A stretch of DNA of 18,301 bases, taken from assembly GCA_018396395.1 (NCBI GenBank), contig JAGTQN010000007.1, forward strand, positions 1-18,301, written 5' to 3'. This document shows positions 6,546 through 14,150 of the stretch, in pieces. The DNA is from Candidatus Bathyarchaeota archaeon (GTDB lineage: Archaea > Thermoproteota > CALKCG01 > B24 > JAGTQN01). Position 1 is the first letter of the stretch; every line of letters starts with the position of its first letter. The position numbers and the translations under genes were made by a program. The notes beneath the pieces were generated by a model. It did not search any database. It saw nothing but the letters and a program-made list of their open reading frames with translations, and was not told the origin of the DNA.

Positions 6546-6668
6546 GGCTCTAATATGCCTCCGGATACCATTTAAATGCCTTTCCAAATTTACTTTATCT
6601 TTATATTCTGTAGCATCTCTTGGATTCCCTTTAACCTTTAATAGGAAGGCCTGGAAAGGACAAGTGCC
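6546..6668. promoter_or_regulatory. Divergent promoter region
   Basis: This 123-base spacer separates the divergent URO-D-like and DUF89 genes. On the minus strand AATATAAAGA (about 6598-6607) is a good TATA box for the leftward gene. On the plus strand CTTTATATT lies about 70 bases before the DUF89 start and CCTTTAACCTTTAATAGG (6631-6648) is a nearer candidate. AAAGGA just before 6669 can serve as ribosome binding site. Confidence 0.45.
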
Positions 6669-7559
6669 ATGGCAATGAAGTCCCAACCGGAATGCATTCC
6701 ATGCATGGTCGCCGTTCGAACTAGGGAAATCCTCTCTTCTTCCCTAAGCCCAGAGGCCAAGGTCTCTGCTCAGATTCGCATATTGGATCGATACCTAGAG
6801 CTCCTCCGCCAAGATGCCCCGAACGTCACCATAGCTACGGAACTCTTCAGAGAGGTCAAGCGCCTTATAGGTCAGGAAAATCCTTACAAGACCGTCAAGG
6901 ACCTCATGAATCGGATAGCCCTCCAGCTTCTTCCAAGCTTCGAAGCGAAGGTTTATGGTTTTAAAGATGAAATCGAGCGTTTTAGGGCCGCCTGTGCAGC
7001 CTCGATAGCGGGCAATATCTTCGATGTCGGCGTTTTGGGCCATCCTTATGTTAAAGAACCTTCTACCGGATCCATAAGCATCGAGCTTCCAGTCCTAGCC
7101 ATCGATAAGACGGCTGAAATCCGGAAAAGGCTTTTAGAAAGCCCGAGGGTCCTATACCTCTGTGACAACGCCGGAGAGATTGCCTTCGATAAGATCCTTG
7201 TAAAGGAGATCCAAAACCTTGGCGCTCGGGTAACGGTTGTAGTCAAGGGGGGATACTACCAAAACGATGCGACTATGGAGGATGCCCTAGCCGTAGGCAT
7301 GGATAAGGTTGCGGATCATCTAATCACGACGGGAACCGATGCCTCAGGTCTCAATCTTGAGGAAGTTTCTGAAGAATTTAGGCAAAGGCTGGAGGAGTCC
7401 AGATTCATCGTACTAAAAGGAATGGCATATTACGAATCCCATGGAGAGTTTAAGGCAAAAACCGGAAAGCCCCTTGCAACCCTCTTGGCGGCAAAGTGTG
7501 ATCCCATGGCAAGGTTTTTGAAGGTTCGTAAGGGCGATGCAGTGGCTCTCCTAGTCTAA
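6669..7559 (+). CDS. DUF89/ARMT1-like metal-dependent phosphatase
   Basis: DUF89 proteins are metal-dependent phosphatases thought to clear damaged or excess phosphometabolites. The 296-residue product has the archaeal-type opening KSQPECIPCMV with a CxxC pair (9, 12) and AASIAGNIFDVG (111-121). The active-site block is VLYLCDNAGEIAFDKIL (161-177), followed by GGYYQNDATMEDALAVG (194-210), TTGTDASGLNLEEVSEEF, and VLKGMAYYESHGEF with the C-terminal KCDPMARFLKVRKGDAVALL. The Asp-Asn of DNAGE and Asn-Asp of NDAT are the expected metal/phosphate ligands. ATG 6669 is preceded by AAAGGA; an ATG two codons later is an equally possible start. It is divergent from the URO-D-like gene and shares its promoter spacer. 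The family is certain, the natural substrate unknown. Confidence 0.9.
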   Translation: MAMKSQPECIPCMVAVRTREILSSSLSPEAKVSAQIRILDRYLELLRQDAPNVTIATELFREVKRLIGQENPYKTVKDLMNRIALQLLPSFEAKVYGFKDEIERFRAACAASIAGNIFDVGVLGHPYVKEPSTGSISIELPVLAIDKTAEIRKRLLESPRVLYLCDNAGEIAFDKILVKEIQNLGARVTVVVKGGYYQNDATMEDALAVGMDKVADHLITTGTDASGLNLEEVSEEFRQRLEESRFIVLKGMAYYESHGEFKAKTGKPLATLLAAKCDPMARFLKVRKGDAVALLV

Positions 7560-7706
7560 TATTCCTATCCTGAGCGATCTAAGTTCGATCTCGAATCGAC
7601 TCGATACGAAGGGATGATTGCTATCTGGATAGAGCTCATCCAATATGGTCGCCTCGAAAGAATACATGGGAGCTTTGCCATAAGCCATCCCATCGTCTAG
7701 GATCAT
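7551..7706 (-). CDS. Possible small protein or gene remnant (51 residues)
   Basis: Reading the minus strand from ATG 7706 gives MILDDGMAYGKAPMYSF, continuing through LDELYPDSNHPFVSSRFEIE to a TAG at 7551-7553. Composition looks protein-like (several M, F, Y, D and a balanced charge) and it fills the otherwise empty gap, overlapping the DUF89 3' end by nine bases on the opposite strand. An in-frame TAG lies seven codons upstream, so it cannot be longer without a frameshift. I do not recognise it. It may be a real small gene, the tail of a decayed gene, or chance. Confidence 0.3.
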   Translation of the reverse strand: MILDDGMAYGKAPMYSFEATILDELYPDSNHPFVSSRFEIELRSLRIGILD

Positions 7707-7804
7707 CTTATGGGCTTTCCGAAGCTAGGAATGCCAGATATGGAGGAAGGGAAGGGAAGAGAAGATATATGGCTTTCTTAATCATTCTTTACTAGGGATC
7801 GAGT

Positions 7805-8665
7805 TTGAAGGTTTGCATTCCCACCGATGAGGTAAACCAAGACCCCTTTAAGGCATTAGAGCTTATTGAAAGCCTCGGTGTTAGGCATATAGAGCTCAGG
7901 GGAATCTATGGCAAGAGGCTTCCTGATGGGGAACCTGCCCAAATAAGGAAATTCATCGATGAATTTAGAACAACGAACTTTGATGTAGCGGCCCTTTCCC
8001 CCGGAGTCTTTAAGGTACCGCATACCGATGGGCAGGCGGTGAAGTGGCACTTAGAGAAACGGCTTCCCGAATCCCTCGACTTGGCAAGGGAGTTGGATAC
8101 ATCGACCATTATAATCTTCGGACTAGTCGGCGATCCGGCAGAGCCTTGGGACAGGAAGCGCCTTGTCAATCTTCTACGTTCCGCCTCGAAAAGAGCAGAG
8201 GATTCGGGTTGCATCTTGGCTCTGGAGAATGAACCAATCTGTCTCATAGACACTGCAGCTTCGGCCGCCTCCATCATTGCTGAAGTGGATATGGAATCCC
8301 TGAGGGCTAATTGGGACCCATCCAATGCAAAGCTAAGGGGTGAAGAAGCCGTTCCTAAGGGATTTGAGGCTCTACGCCCTTACATAGTCCATGTGCATTT
8401 GAAGGATTATCTCCCAGGGCTTAAGCATAAGCCTCCAGCCAGAGGTGAAGAAGCCCTCAGCATCGAGGCCGACAGATCTGATAGATACGTGCCCATAGGC
8501 GAAGGCATCGTGGGCATCCGTGAAGTACTCCGATGCCTTTCTGAGATGGGCTATGAAAGATTCATTTCCTTGGAGACGCATATAGCCGATAAAGAATGGG
8601 GAGCTCGAGCCTCTGTCGCCGCTGCTAGGAAACTCATGGAAGAGCTTAAGATACCTTTCGAGTAA
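7805..8665 (+). CDS. Sugar phosphate isomerase/epimerase-like TIM barrel (xylose isomerase-like)
   Basis: The 286-residue protein has the AP-endonuclease-2/xylose-isomerase-like barrel pattern. Strand blocks start with MKVCIPTDE and VRHIELRGI, and candidate metal ligands are E141 (LALENEP), D171 (ANWDPSNA), H198 (HVHLKDY) and E257 (ISLETHI). Such enzymes interconvert keto/aldo sugars or inositol derivatives; the substrate here cannot be read from sequence, and an endonuclease IV role is unlikely because its additional metal-binding residues are not seen. The start is a TTG at 7805 with AGGGATCGAG just upstream, chosen because MKVCIPTDE begins the first barrel strand. TATA-like GATATATGG near 7763-7771 is placed about 35 bases upstream. 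It is followed by a 116-base gap without features. Confidence 0.82.
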   Translation: MKVCIPTDEVNQDPFKALELIESLGVRHIELRGIYGKRLPDGEPAQIRKFIDEFRTTNFDVAALSPGVFKVPHTDGQAVKWHLEKRLPESLDLARELDTSTIIIFGLVGDPAEPWDRKRLVNLLRSASKRAEDSGCILALENEPICLIDTAASAASIIAEVDMESLRANWDPSNAKLRGEEAVPKGFEALRPYIVHVHLKDYLPGLKHKPPARGEEALSIEADRSDRYVPIGEGIVGIREVLRCLSEMGYERFISLETHIADKEWGARASVAAARKLMEELKIPFE

Positions 8666-8781
8666 CCCCATGGCGGTAAAGGCTATGAGAGCCTTAGAAT
8701 TTGAATGCCTAAAATTACCTTCATGATGAAAGAAATGATGGATTTATTAAGCTTTTAGCCTTTCCTTTCCCATTCTATAAT

Positions 8782-10071
8782 CTAAGGAAAACCCTCAAAA
8801 AATTTTCGCAGGCCTTCCCTATCCCTTTCGTGAGAGGCCAAAGAATCAAAGACGGGCTTACCATAAACACCATCATATCCGGGTATAATCCTAATCTTCC
8901 CCTCCCTTAATTTAAGGATGGCATCCACAATCCTTTTTGGGGCTACCTTGGCCAGTTCCTCCTTAGAAGCCTCTATGAGAACCTTAAACTCGCTGCCGAT
9001 TCCCCTAACGATCCGCTCATATTCGATCTGAAGGGCCTCGGAATAAAGGCTTTTCTCGGGCTCTCCAGCCTCTCCTAAGGCAAGGATCTCATGAAGGGGA
9101 AGAAGGGACATGTATCCTATGGCTCCTGGAGGACGGAAACCAGGGTCTCTATCGGCGAGCTCTTCGATCCTACCCTCGACTCCCATTGTTAGCCTCTTAT
9201 GGCATACGGGGCATAAGTAGCCTAACCTAGATGCTTCCTTATGGGATAAAGGACCGATGCCACAGTTCCTATGGCCGCTGAAGTGATACTTGCCATAGGC
9301 TGGATCAACCTCGATGGTCATGAGGAGTCTCGATGGATCTTTCTTTACAATGGATTCCCTGATCTCCCCATAGCTAAGCTTCTGAAGCTCGAAAACGCAG
9401 GCCTCCCTTCCTATTCGGAAGGGCCAAGGACTATGGGCATCGCTAGCGCTAATGAGCGTATATTTATCGAGGGCCGATATCCTCCAGTTCATAGAGGGGT
9501 CTGAGCTCATTCCCGTTTCAAGGGCATGGATGCAGTCCGTGGCATCCTCGTAGCATTCTTCCATGCTTCTGACGCCGTTTATGGAACCGAAGATGGAGCG
9601 CCATGGTGTCCAAGCATGGGCTGGATAGATGAGACTTTTTCTATCGATTTCAAGGACGATTTCGACTAGTTCAGCCGGTCGAATGGAAAGGATAGGCCGA
9701 CCGTCTACATCCAAATCCCCATACTTTGAGAGCCTTTCCCTAAGTTGCTCTGCCACTTCAAGGCTCTTCATGAGTATGACATGATGGACATGGCGCATCT
9801 TCCCTTCGACATCGAAGACGGTCCCTACCTCAGTCTGAGCCATGAAGAATATGCCACTTTTTCCCTTCTTGGGCTTATAGAGTCCCGTGCCAGGTATTTC
9901 TTCCAGGCTTTGCTTCAACTCCCCAAGCCAGCCCCTATGAAGGGCATCCCCAGTTCCGATTACATGAAGTCCCTTCATCAAAGCGCCTTGGATAATATCT
10001 TCGATAATCATTCTGGAACTTGTGGCGGCTGAATAATGGCTATGAAGATGAAGGTCTGCGTAGAACCTCAT
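8782..10071 (-). CDS. endoQ: Endonuclease Q (PHP-domain DNA repair nuclease)
   Basis: EndoQ nicks DNA 5' of uracil, hypoxanthine or abasic sites and begins an alternative repair of deaminated bases. The 429-residue protein matches in length and order. The PHP domain has YADLHLHSHYS (metal ligands H8, H10), HVIGTGDALH (36-45), FFMAQTEVGTVF (75-86), YPAHAWTPWRSIFGS (149-163), HALETGMSSDP and ISASDAHSPWPFRIG (207-221). A zinc-binding insert follows with C270, C287 and C290 (GYLCPVCHKRLTMGVEGR) plus nearby histidines. The C-terminal part ends in an RIIPGYDGVYGKPVF block typical of the family. The ATG at 10071 is the last of several ATGs in a GAAAT repeat; the earlier ones run at once into TGA. 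A palindrome lies upstream. It is divergent from the small-protein genes at 10251/10361. Confidence 0.9.
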   Translation of the reverse strand: MRFYADLHLHSHYSAATSSRMIIEDIIQGALMKGLHVIGTGDALHRGWLGELKQSLEEIPGTGLYKPKKGKSGIFFMAQTEVGTVFDVEGKMRHVHHVILMKSLEVAEQLRERLSKYGDLDVDGRPILSIRPAELVEIVLEIDRKSLIYPAHAWTPWRSIFGSINGVRSMEECYEDATDCIHALETGMSSDPSMNWRISALDKYTLISASDAHSPWPFRIGREACVFELQKLSYGEIRESIVKKDPSRLLMTIEVDPAYGKYHFSGHRNCGIGPLSHKEASRLGYLCPVCHKRLTMGVEGRIEELADRDPGFRPPGAIGYMSLLPLHEILALGEAGEPEKSLYSEALQIEYERIVRGIGSEFKVLIEASKEELAKVAPKRIVDAILKLREGKIRIIPGYDGVYGKPVFDSLASHERDREGLRKFFEGFP

Positions 10072-10095
10072 TTCATTTCATTTCATTTCATTTTT
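10070..10095. repeat. Pentanucleotide repeat (GAAAT on minus strand) in the EndoQ leader
   Basis: TTTCA is repeated about four to five times directly upstream of the EndoQ start. In the mRNA this reads GAAAUGAAAUGAAAUGA, giving a series of overlapping AUG-AAA-UGA mini-frames ending at the true AUG. No Shine-Dalgarno motif interrupts it. Confidence 0.75.
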
Positions 10096-10114
10096 CTCTA
10101 GAGACCATCTTTAG

Positions 10115-10135
10115 TTAAAGACTTTAAGTCTTTAA
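10115..10135. promoter_or_regulatory. Palindrome in the EndoQ/10361 divergent region (operator candidate)
   Basis: TTAAAGACTT (10115-10124), one T, and AAGTCTTTAA (10126-10135) form a perfect 10-bp inverted repeat. It lies 44-64 bases upstream of the EndoQ ATG and overlaps the only TATA-like sequence there (minus-strand TTTTAAAGA, about 10131-10139). This is the position expected for a repressor competing with TBP. Confidence 0.5.
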
Positions 10136-10250
10136 AATCTAAAAAATTCAGAGGCGATTCAATCTTCTCTCAAGTTCCCTTAGTCTCTCACGACGAGAAG
10201 ATGGGAAGGATTGTCTTAAGCCTTTATTCAAACCTTCCTATCCGATCCTT

Positions 10251-10364
10251 ATGGCTAAAGTCTTCGCTGCACTACCTTCCATTAAGAACGCAAGGGTAAT
10301 AAGGGACTTTAGAGGAATTATCTTAGCCCTTCAGCCATCCAAAAACAATGGAGATAAAAAATGA
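10251..10364 (+). CDS. Possible 37-residue leader protein overlapping the next gene
   Basis: ATG 10251 opens a frame beginning MAKVFAALPSIKNARVIRDF and ending SKNNGDKK. Its TGA overlaps the ATG of the next gene (ATGA at 10361-10364), the arrangement used for coupled translation. A TATA-like TTTATTCA at 10223-10230 lies 21-28 bases before the ATG, which would make the transcript leaderless. No family is recognised and the frame is short, so chance is possible. Confidence 0.35.
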   Translation: MAKVFAALPSIKNARVIRDFRGIILALQPSKNNGDKK

Positions 10365-10816
10365 AAGTCGAGCCTGCCGGAGAACTCATAAGAAGGATTA
10401 AGCAGGTATACGATCAGGACAAAAAGGGATGGAGGGTCCTGGCCGCCCAGGATGAAAGGGGATTATTGGATCTCTTCGTATCCCATCGGGAAGCCCAACT
10501 CTGGCGCCTCAAGTCTAAGCCCATCAGTCCATACGAGTTTATAAGCCTCGGCTTTGAAGCCAGAAATCTTGATGAGGAAATCCAAAGGGAACTCCGGGCT
10601 TCAGGACTTCCCTTTCTCTTTCAGGCCATCTTTCCACAACCTTCCAGGCAAGAAGCCATTTTGGCCCAAGGTCTGGCGAAATACTCGACGAGTTCTGCTG
10701 GACGCCTAAGAAAGGCATTATCCAGCCAAGGCATTCTTGATGAGGAAGAACTTGTCAAGCGCCTCGAAGAGCTCTTTAGGAAAACCCAACCTGAAAAGGC
10801 TCGGATGGTGGTTTAG
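10361..10816 (+). CDS. Uncharacterised small protein
   Basis: This 151-residue charged, soluble protein has no recognised family. It seems to have two parts. The first is an alpha/beta-looking N-terminal domain: GWRVLAAQDERGLLDLFVSH, then EAQLWRLKSKPISPYEFISLGFE at about 46-68. The second is a helical C-terminal part: SRQEAILAQGLAKYSTSSAGRLR, then the acidic ILDEEELVKRLEELFRKTQ. ATG 10361 follows GGAGATAAAAA, a usable ribosome site, and overlaps the stop of a possible upstream 37-residue frame. It is divergent from EndoQ; a shared regulator site lies between them, but a repair role would be speculation. Confidence 0.7.
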   Translation: MKVEPAGELIRRIKQVYDQDKKGWRVLAAQDERGLLDLFVSHREAQLWRLKSKPISPYEFISLGFEARNLDEEIQRELRASGLPFLFQAIFPQPSRQEAILAQGLAKYSTSSAGRLRKALSSQGILDEEELVKRLEELFRKTQPEKARMVV

Positions 10817-10898
10817 AAGAGGAAAAGGAAGGGGAAGAGGAAGGGGAAGAGGAAGAGTAGAAGGGAAGATAAGACGAGCGAAGGGAATAGGAATAGGT
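10810..10898 (+). other. Polypurine tract downstream of the 10361 gene
   Basis: After the TAG at 10814-10816 the plus strand is nearly all A/G for about 80 bases, built from imperfect repeats of GGAAGAGGAAGGGGAAGA. The convergent nuclease gene ends at 10899. Its position matches the purine-rich transcript tail after the URO-D-like gene. Confidence 0.5.
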
Positions 10899-11663
10899 TT
10901 AGGGAGATTCTAGGCTAAGAAATGTAAGCGGGATCTCCCTTTGCCATTCCCTTCGGGCATTCCTTCTATAAAAGAATGCTTGGAAATAACCAACATGCCC
11001 CCTTAACTCTGAAAGGAAGTTCCTGAGCCTAAGAATAGGCACGATGGGACAGCCCTTGTGATCTTGGAAAGGGGGCTCCGAAAGGCATACTATCACCGGA
11101 AGGATGAGGGCCCTCCGCCAATTTTGTAGTGAAAGCTTTTCCTCAAGGCTCCCAAGGCTCTCTCCAAGGCTTCTAGCCCTATGGATGTTATGCTCCGCCC
11201 CTTTCTTTAAGGAGGAACCATGCTGCTTCACCAGATGCTTGCAGTCAATGCAAAGGAGGAGGGGATTCCTCAGGGCTATCAGATCAATTTCCCACCTCCT
11301 TTTCCCATGCCTGAATCTGAAAGCATGAATCGCTTCGTATCCATAAGCTTCCAAGGACTTTTCTATAAGGATTTCAAACTCCACCCATCCGATGAGCCTT
11401 CCAAGCTCCTCCACATCCCCGCCTAACTCGCAGCCCATCACCAATAGCCTTAGCTTCTGCTCTCCATCCAAGAGGATTTGATCCTTTGTTCTTCGAAGGA
11501 AGCCTTCCCCTTCCAAGGTTTTTAGGGCTTGCTCGACTTCCTTCTTCCAAGGTTTCCCTCCCATAGCTACGATTAGTTCATCGATACCGAGATCTCCCTT
11601 CCTGCAGAGCCTCAGCAATTCCTTCACTAGCCTCAGCTTTGAAGGCTGAGATTCCATGGGCAT
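10899..11663 (-). CDS. Winged-helix plus PD-(D/E)XK restriction-endonuclease-like protein
   Basis: The 254-residue protein begins with an N-terminal winged helix-turn-helix (about 8-66: LRLVKELLRLCRKGDLGIDE, then LKTLEGEGFLRRTKDQILLD). It continues into a nuclease-fold domain, where GWVEFEILIEKSLEAYGY supplies the first helix. The core motif is WEIDLIALRNPLLLCIDCKHL, with D127 and D140-x-K142 as the expected metal/catalytic set. This is the arrangement of Mrr/RecB-like archaeal nucleases; DNA binding and cleavage are inferred, target unknown. ATG 11663 (MPMESQPS) starts 16 bases after the stop of the Bud32 gene, so both are probably one transcript. Confidence 0.78.
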   Translation of the reverse strand: MPMESQPSKLRLVKELLRLCRKGDLGIDELIVAMGGKPWKKEVEQALKTLEGEGFLRRTKDQILLDGEQKLRLLVMGCELGGDVEELGRLIGWVEFEILIEKSLEAYGYEAIHAFRFRHGKRRWEIDLIALRNPLLLCIDCKHLVKQHGSSLKKGAEHNIHRARSLGESLGSLEEKLSLQNWRRALILPVIVCLSEPPFQDHKGCPIVPILRLRNFLSELRGHVGYFQAFFYRRNARREWQREIPLTFLSLESP

Positions 11664-11679
11664 GGAGCATTCTCCAAGC

Positions 11680-12405
11680 TTATTTCCCGGAAGGCGTAAC
11701 TTTAAGCTTCATACGCCTTTGGCTCGTTCTATCTACGTATCTTCCCCGTTCTTCGATCTCTTTAACCTTGGCTACGACCTCCTTCGCCCTTTCTTGGCCA
11801 AGGCGCCCTTCATAGCCATCCAAGAAGGCCTCAAACGCCCTTCTAGCCTTTCTGTAATGGGCGCTCATAAGGGCCCTCTTTACGAGCAAAACATCAACTC
11901 CAAGGGCCTCGCTGTCTGAATCGTAGCTACCAAGTCCAAAATCGATTAGGAAAATCCTACCATCGGAGGCAAGAATCATGTTGGATGTTGTAAGATCGCC
12001 ATGCTGTATTCCAACCTCATGGAGCCGAGCCACGGTTTCTCCAAGGCGATGACAGAGGGCTATAGCCTCTGGCTCATCAACTTCTTCTAGCTTTTCCCTT
12101 AGCCTCCTTCCTTCTACAAAGGTCATGACGAGAAGGGCCTCATAAGGATCCAGCATCATAACTGTCGGCGCAGGGACACCAATCCTTTTAACATCCATGA
12201 GGAGCTGGGCCTCGAAGATCGTTCGACGCTTTCTAAGCTCCTGATCCAAAATATCGATTCTATAGGCTTTTGGTACTCGTTTCTTGACGATCACATGGTA
12301 GCCGTGCCATGTGGACTCATAGACATCGGCTTCGGCGCCTTTATAGATGAGCTTCAATTCCCCAAATCCCTTGAGTTCCTTTGAATTTGAAGGATAAAAT
12401 TCCAT
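11680..12405 (-). CDS. bud32: Bud32/PRPK, KEOPS complex kinase-ATPase (not fused to Kae1)
   Basis: Bud32 is the small RIO/piD-type kinase of KEOPS, which with Kae1 makes t6A on tRNAs. From ATG 12405 the protein has 241 residues. It carries a short glycine loop (IYKGAEADVYES), the ATP lysine in VIVKKRVPKAYR, the RRTIFEAQLL helix with its Glu, and the hinge LLVMTFVEGRRLRE. The catalytic loop is HGDLTTSNMIL (135-145), the metal Asp is in LIDFGLGSYD, and the conserved C-terminus is EIEERGRYVDRTSQRR. Many euryarchaea fuse it to Kae1; here it stands alone. The frame is open to a TTG at 12429, but GAGGGG and a Met favour 12405; the true start could be either. Minus-strand CTTATAATTAATC (about 12498-12510) is a likely TATA box with a pyrimidine-rich leader. 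Confidence 0.92.
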   Translation of the reverse strand: MEFYPSNSKELKGFGELKLIYKGAEADVYESTWHGYHVIVKKRVPKAYRIDILDQELRKRRTIFEAQLLMDVKRIGVPAPTVMMLDPYEALLVMTFVEGRRLREKLEEVDEPEAIALCHRLGETVARLHEVGIQHGDLTTSNMILASDGRIFLIDFGLGSYDSDSEALGVDVLLVKRALMSAHYRKARRAFEAFLDGYEGRLGQERAKEVVAKVKEIEERGRYVDRTSQRRMKLKVTPSGK

Positions 12406-12556
12406 GCCCCTCAAACCTTTAGGGATCAAATAAGAAGAGGAATGAGGGAATGAAAGGAAAGGCTGGAAAAGGTGAAGAAGCCATTACATAGATCGATTAA
12501 TTATAAGGATAAGATTTCTTAGGGCCTCGGATTAAGCCAATGGGCATAACCAGGCT

Positions 12557-13075
12557 TTATCGCCAAATGTGCCAAAAGTCCCGGACAACCTTACTCTCCT
12601 CGGCCACCTTTGAGATGGAATCCGGAATGACGTATAGATATATCGTATGTCCATCGAATTTCTCCACCCTCTCCGGTCTCCACCTGTTGATGCTGAAGTC
12701 ATGGCTTACGATTCTCGTCCCAGGCTTGGCTTCCCTCTCAAACTTCGGCCTAAGCTTATCGTTGCCAGTGCTGGTGAGATAAAGCGTTATGACAGTAGCC
12801 TCAGATATGTCAGCATTCATCAAATCGCCGTTAACGACAGTAATCCTCGAGCCGAGATTCTTTTCTGCTATGTTCTTCAAGCAGGTTTGAAAAAGGTCCC
12901 ACCTTAACTCATAACCGACGGCCTTCTTGGCTTTGAACTCTAAAACCGCCGTTATGAGCATCCTTGCATCACCGCAGCCTAGGTCATAAAGGATATCGTC
13001 TGGCCCCACATTGGCTATTTCTAGCATTCGCCTCACAACCTCCATGGGGGATGCTACGAAAGGAGCAAGGCTCAT
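12557..13075 (-). CDS. aKMT: aKMT-like protein-lysine methyltransferase (Dot1-like, class I SAM)
   Basis: aKMT of Sulfolobales methylates many proteins, including chromatin proteins, on lysine. The 172-residue product shares its compact build. FVASPMEVVRRMLEIANVGPDDIL leads into SAM motif I YDLGCGDARML (30-40, with Ala where Gly is usual). VGYELRWD follows with the acidic ribose-binding residue. VNGDLMNADISEATVITLYL holds motifs II/III, then LRPKFEREAKPGTRIVSHDF and a C-terminal beta strand HTIYLYVIP. The last 20 residues (ISKVAEESKVVRDFWHIWR) are an extra helix. ATG 13075 is preceded by GAAGGTGG and a TATA box. Fold and family are clear; substrates are inferred from the named family. Confidence 0.85.
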   Translation of the reverse strand: MSLAPFVASPMEVVRRMLEIANVGPDDILYDLGCGDARMLITAVLEFKAKKAVGYELRWDLFQTCLKNIAEKNLGSRITVVNGDLMNADISEATVITLYLTSTGNDKLRPKFEREAKPGTRIVSHDFSINRWRPERVEKFDGHTIYLYVIPDSISKVAEESKVVRDFWHIWR

Positions 13076-13109
13076 ATTTCCACCTTCGACTCTATCGATT
13101 GCCGAATTC

Positions 13110-13119
13110 TTTTAAAAAC
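13110..13119 (-). promoter_or_regulatory. TATA box of the aKMT-like gene
   Basis: Minus-strand GTTTTTAAAAGAA is centred about 40 bases upstream of ATG 13075. The expected initiation site lies about 15 bases before the ATG, next to the GGTGG ribosome site. Confidence 0.5.
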
Positions 13120-13330
13120 TTTACCTATTTCCTATGCCTTAAAGTTCAAAAAATAAAGTTAGGGATGGAGCCTTAAGGATGGAGATCGTTATTTTCCGAT
13201 GATGAAGGAAGGTTCTCGCTCTGCAATTCCTTTTTCGATTATTGCTAGGCGAAGGTTTTTGTGCCCTTTATGAAGGTCTTTCCCCCATAGCCTTTGTAAT
13301 CCTTGATGCTGGCACTCAAAGGCCCTTTAC

Positions 13331-14041
13331 TTAAGGAATCAGAGGAAAGACTTCCGATTCAACGAAGTTAAGATAATCGGACTTCTCAATCTTACTGAAG
13401 ACGGTAACGACGCCATCCCTAGTAACTCCAACGACAATTCCGTGACTTCGGCTTGTGACGACGACGTACCAGAGGGATCCATGGCTTAGATAATCCTCGT
13501 ATAGTCCTGTGTTAGCGAGGCTTTCACCATACAACGATAGCTTCTGAATATTTGGAATGTCCACATCATCGAAGAAGATGACCTTTGTAGCTTCTTTATT
13601 CTCCTCGTGGAACTTTCGGAGATTCTCAGGAGGGATTCGGGCCTCAACTATTCCTCCCTTGGCTATGAAGAGAGCCTCGCTGAAGAGGTTGGCTATGCTG
13701 TTTGCCATACGCTTTTTCTCTAGAACTGTTAGAAGGACCCTTCCTCTATCCTCCGTGAAGGCAAAGGTTGACTCAACAGTTCTTGGCATTGGGATAGTCT
13801 CGCCATGGTGATATACGTAGCTTAAAAAGTCCTGGCTTAGGATCCCCCTTAAGGTATTCGCTCCTATGCCGATGTCCTTCACTTCGGTTATAAGCTTGAA
13901 ATGGTAAGGATCCTTGTCGAAGGCCTCCTCCCTCTTTAAATCCTTTAACTTATATGCTATGGTTCGGAGAGGAAGGGGCTCCCTAAGCCTGAAGATCTTT
14001 CCTGCCAGAACCATGGGATTCAATTCCTCCCTCCTTCCCAT
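13331..14041 (-). CDS. Uncharacterised conserved-looking protein, divergent from the SMC operon
   Basis: I do not recognise this 236-residue soluble alpha/beta protein. The first half has many short strands and basic residues (AGKIFRLREPLPLRTIAYKLK, then KLITEVKDIGIGANTLRGIL). It continues through FLSYVYHHGETIPMPRTVES and FAFTEDRGRVLLTVLEKKR into a helix (MANSIANLFSEALFIAKGG). The second half includes VIFFDDVDIPNIQKLSLYGES and ends with three strands (LWYVVVTSRSHGIVVGVTRD). No catalytic signature, membrane segment or zinc site is seen. ATG 14041 is preceded by AAGGACG. Its start faces the SMC operon across about 200 bases, so shared regulation is possible; a functional link is only a guess. 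Confidence 0.72.
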   Translation of the reverse strand: MGRREELNPMVLAGKIFRLREPLPLRTIAYKLKDLKREEAFDKDPYHFKLITEVKDIGIGANTLRGILSQDFLSYVYHHGETIPMPRTVESTFAFTEDRGRVLLTVLEKKRMANSIANLFSEALFIAKGGIVEARIPPENLRKFHEENKEATKVIFFDDVDIPNIQKLSLYGESLANTGLYEDYLSHGSLWYVVVTSRSHGIVVGVTRDGVVTVFSKIEKSDYLNFVESEVFPLIP

Positions 14042-14150
14042 CGTCCTTATTGAAGCTTTTGATCGCCTTACCTATCTATCTAGATATCCTTTTTCCTCAG
14101 CCCCCTTCGGGACTAGGACTGCCAATGGCACTCTTCCCTTCTTCGATTTT

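Noticed and set aside
6546..6686. 47-residue N-terminal extension of the URO-D-like protein
   Set aside because: It would overlap the start of the divergent DUF89 gene and its promoter; homologues of this family begin at the MTPRERF position.
10070..10095. CRISPR-like or IS-end repeat
   Set aside because: It is a simple pentanucleotide repeat without spacers or inverted ends; no CRISPR array is seen anywhere in the window.
13140..13330. Short minus-strand frame of about 24 residues (ending GGKTFIKGTKTFA)
   Set aside because: It is too short, with no promoter or ribosome site; it may be part of the 3' untranslated region of the gene at 13331. The rest of the 255-base gap shows only the TATA box of the aKMT-like gene.
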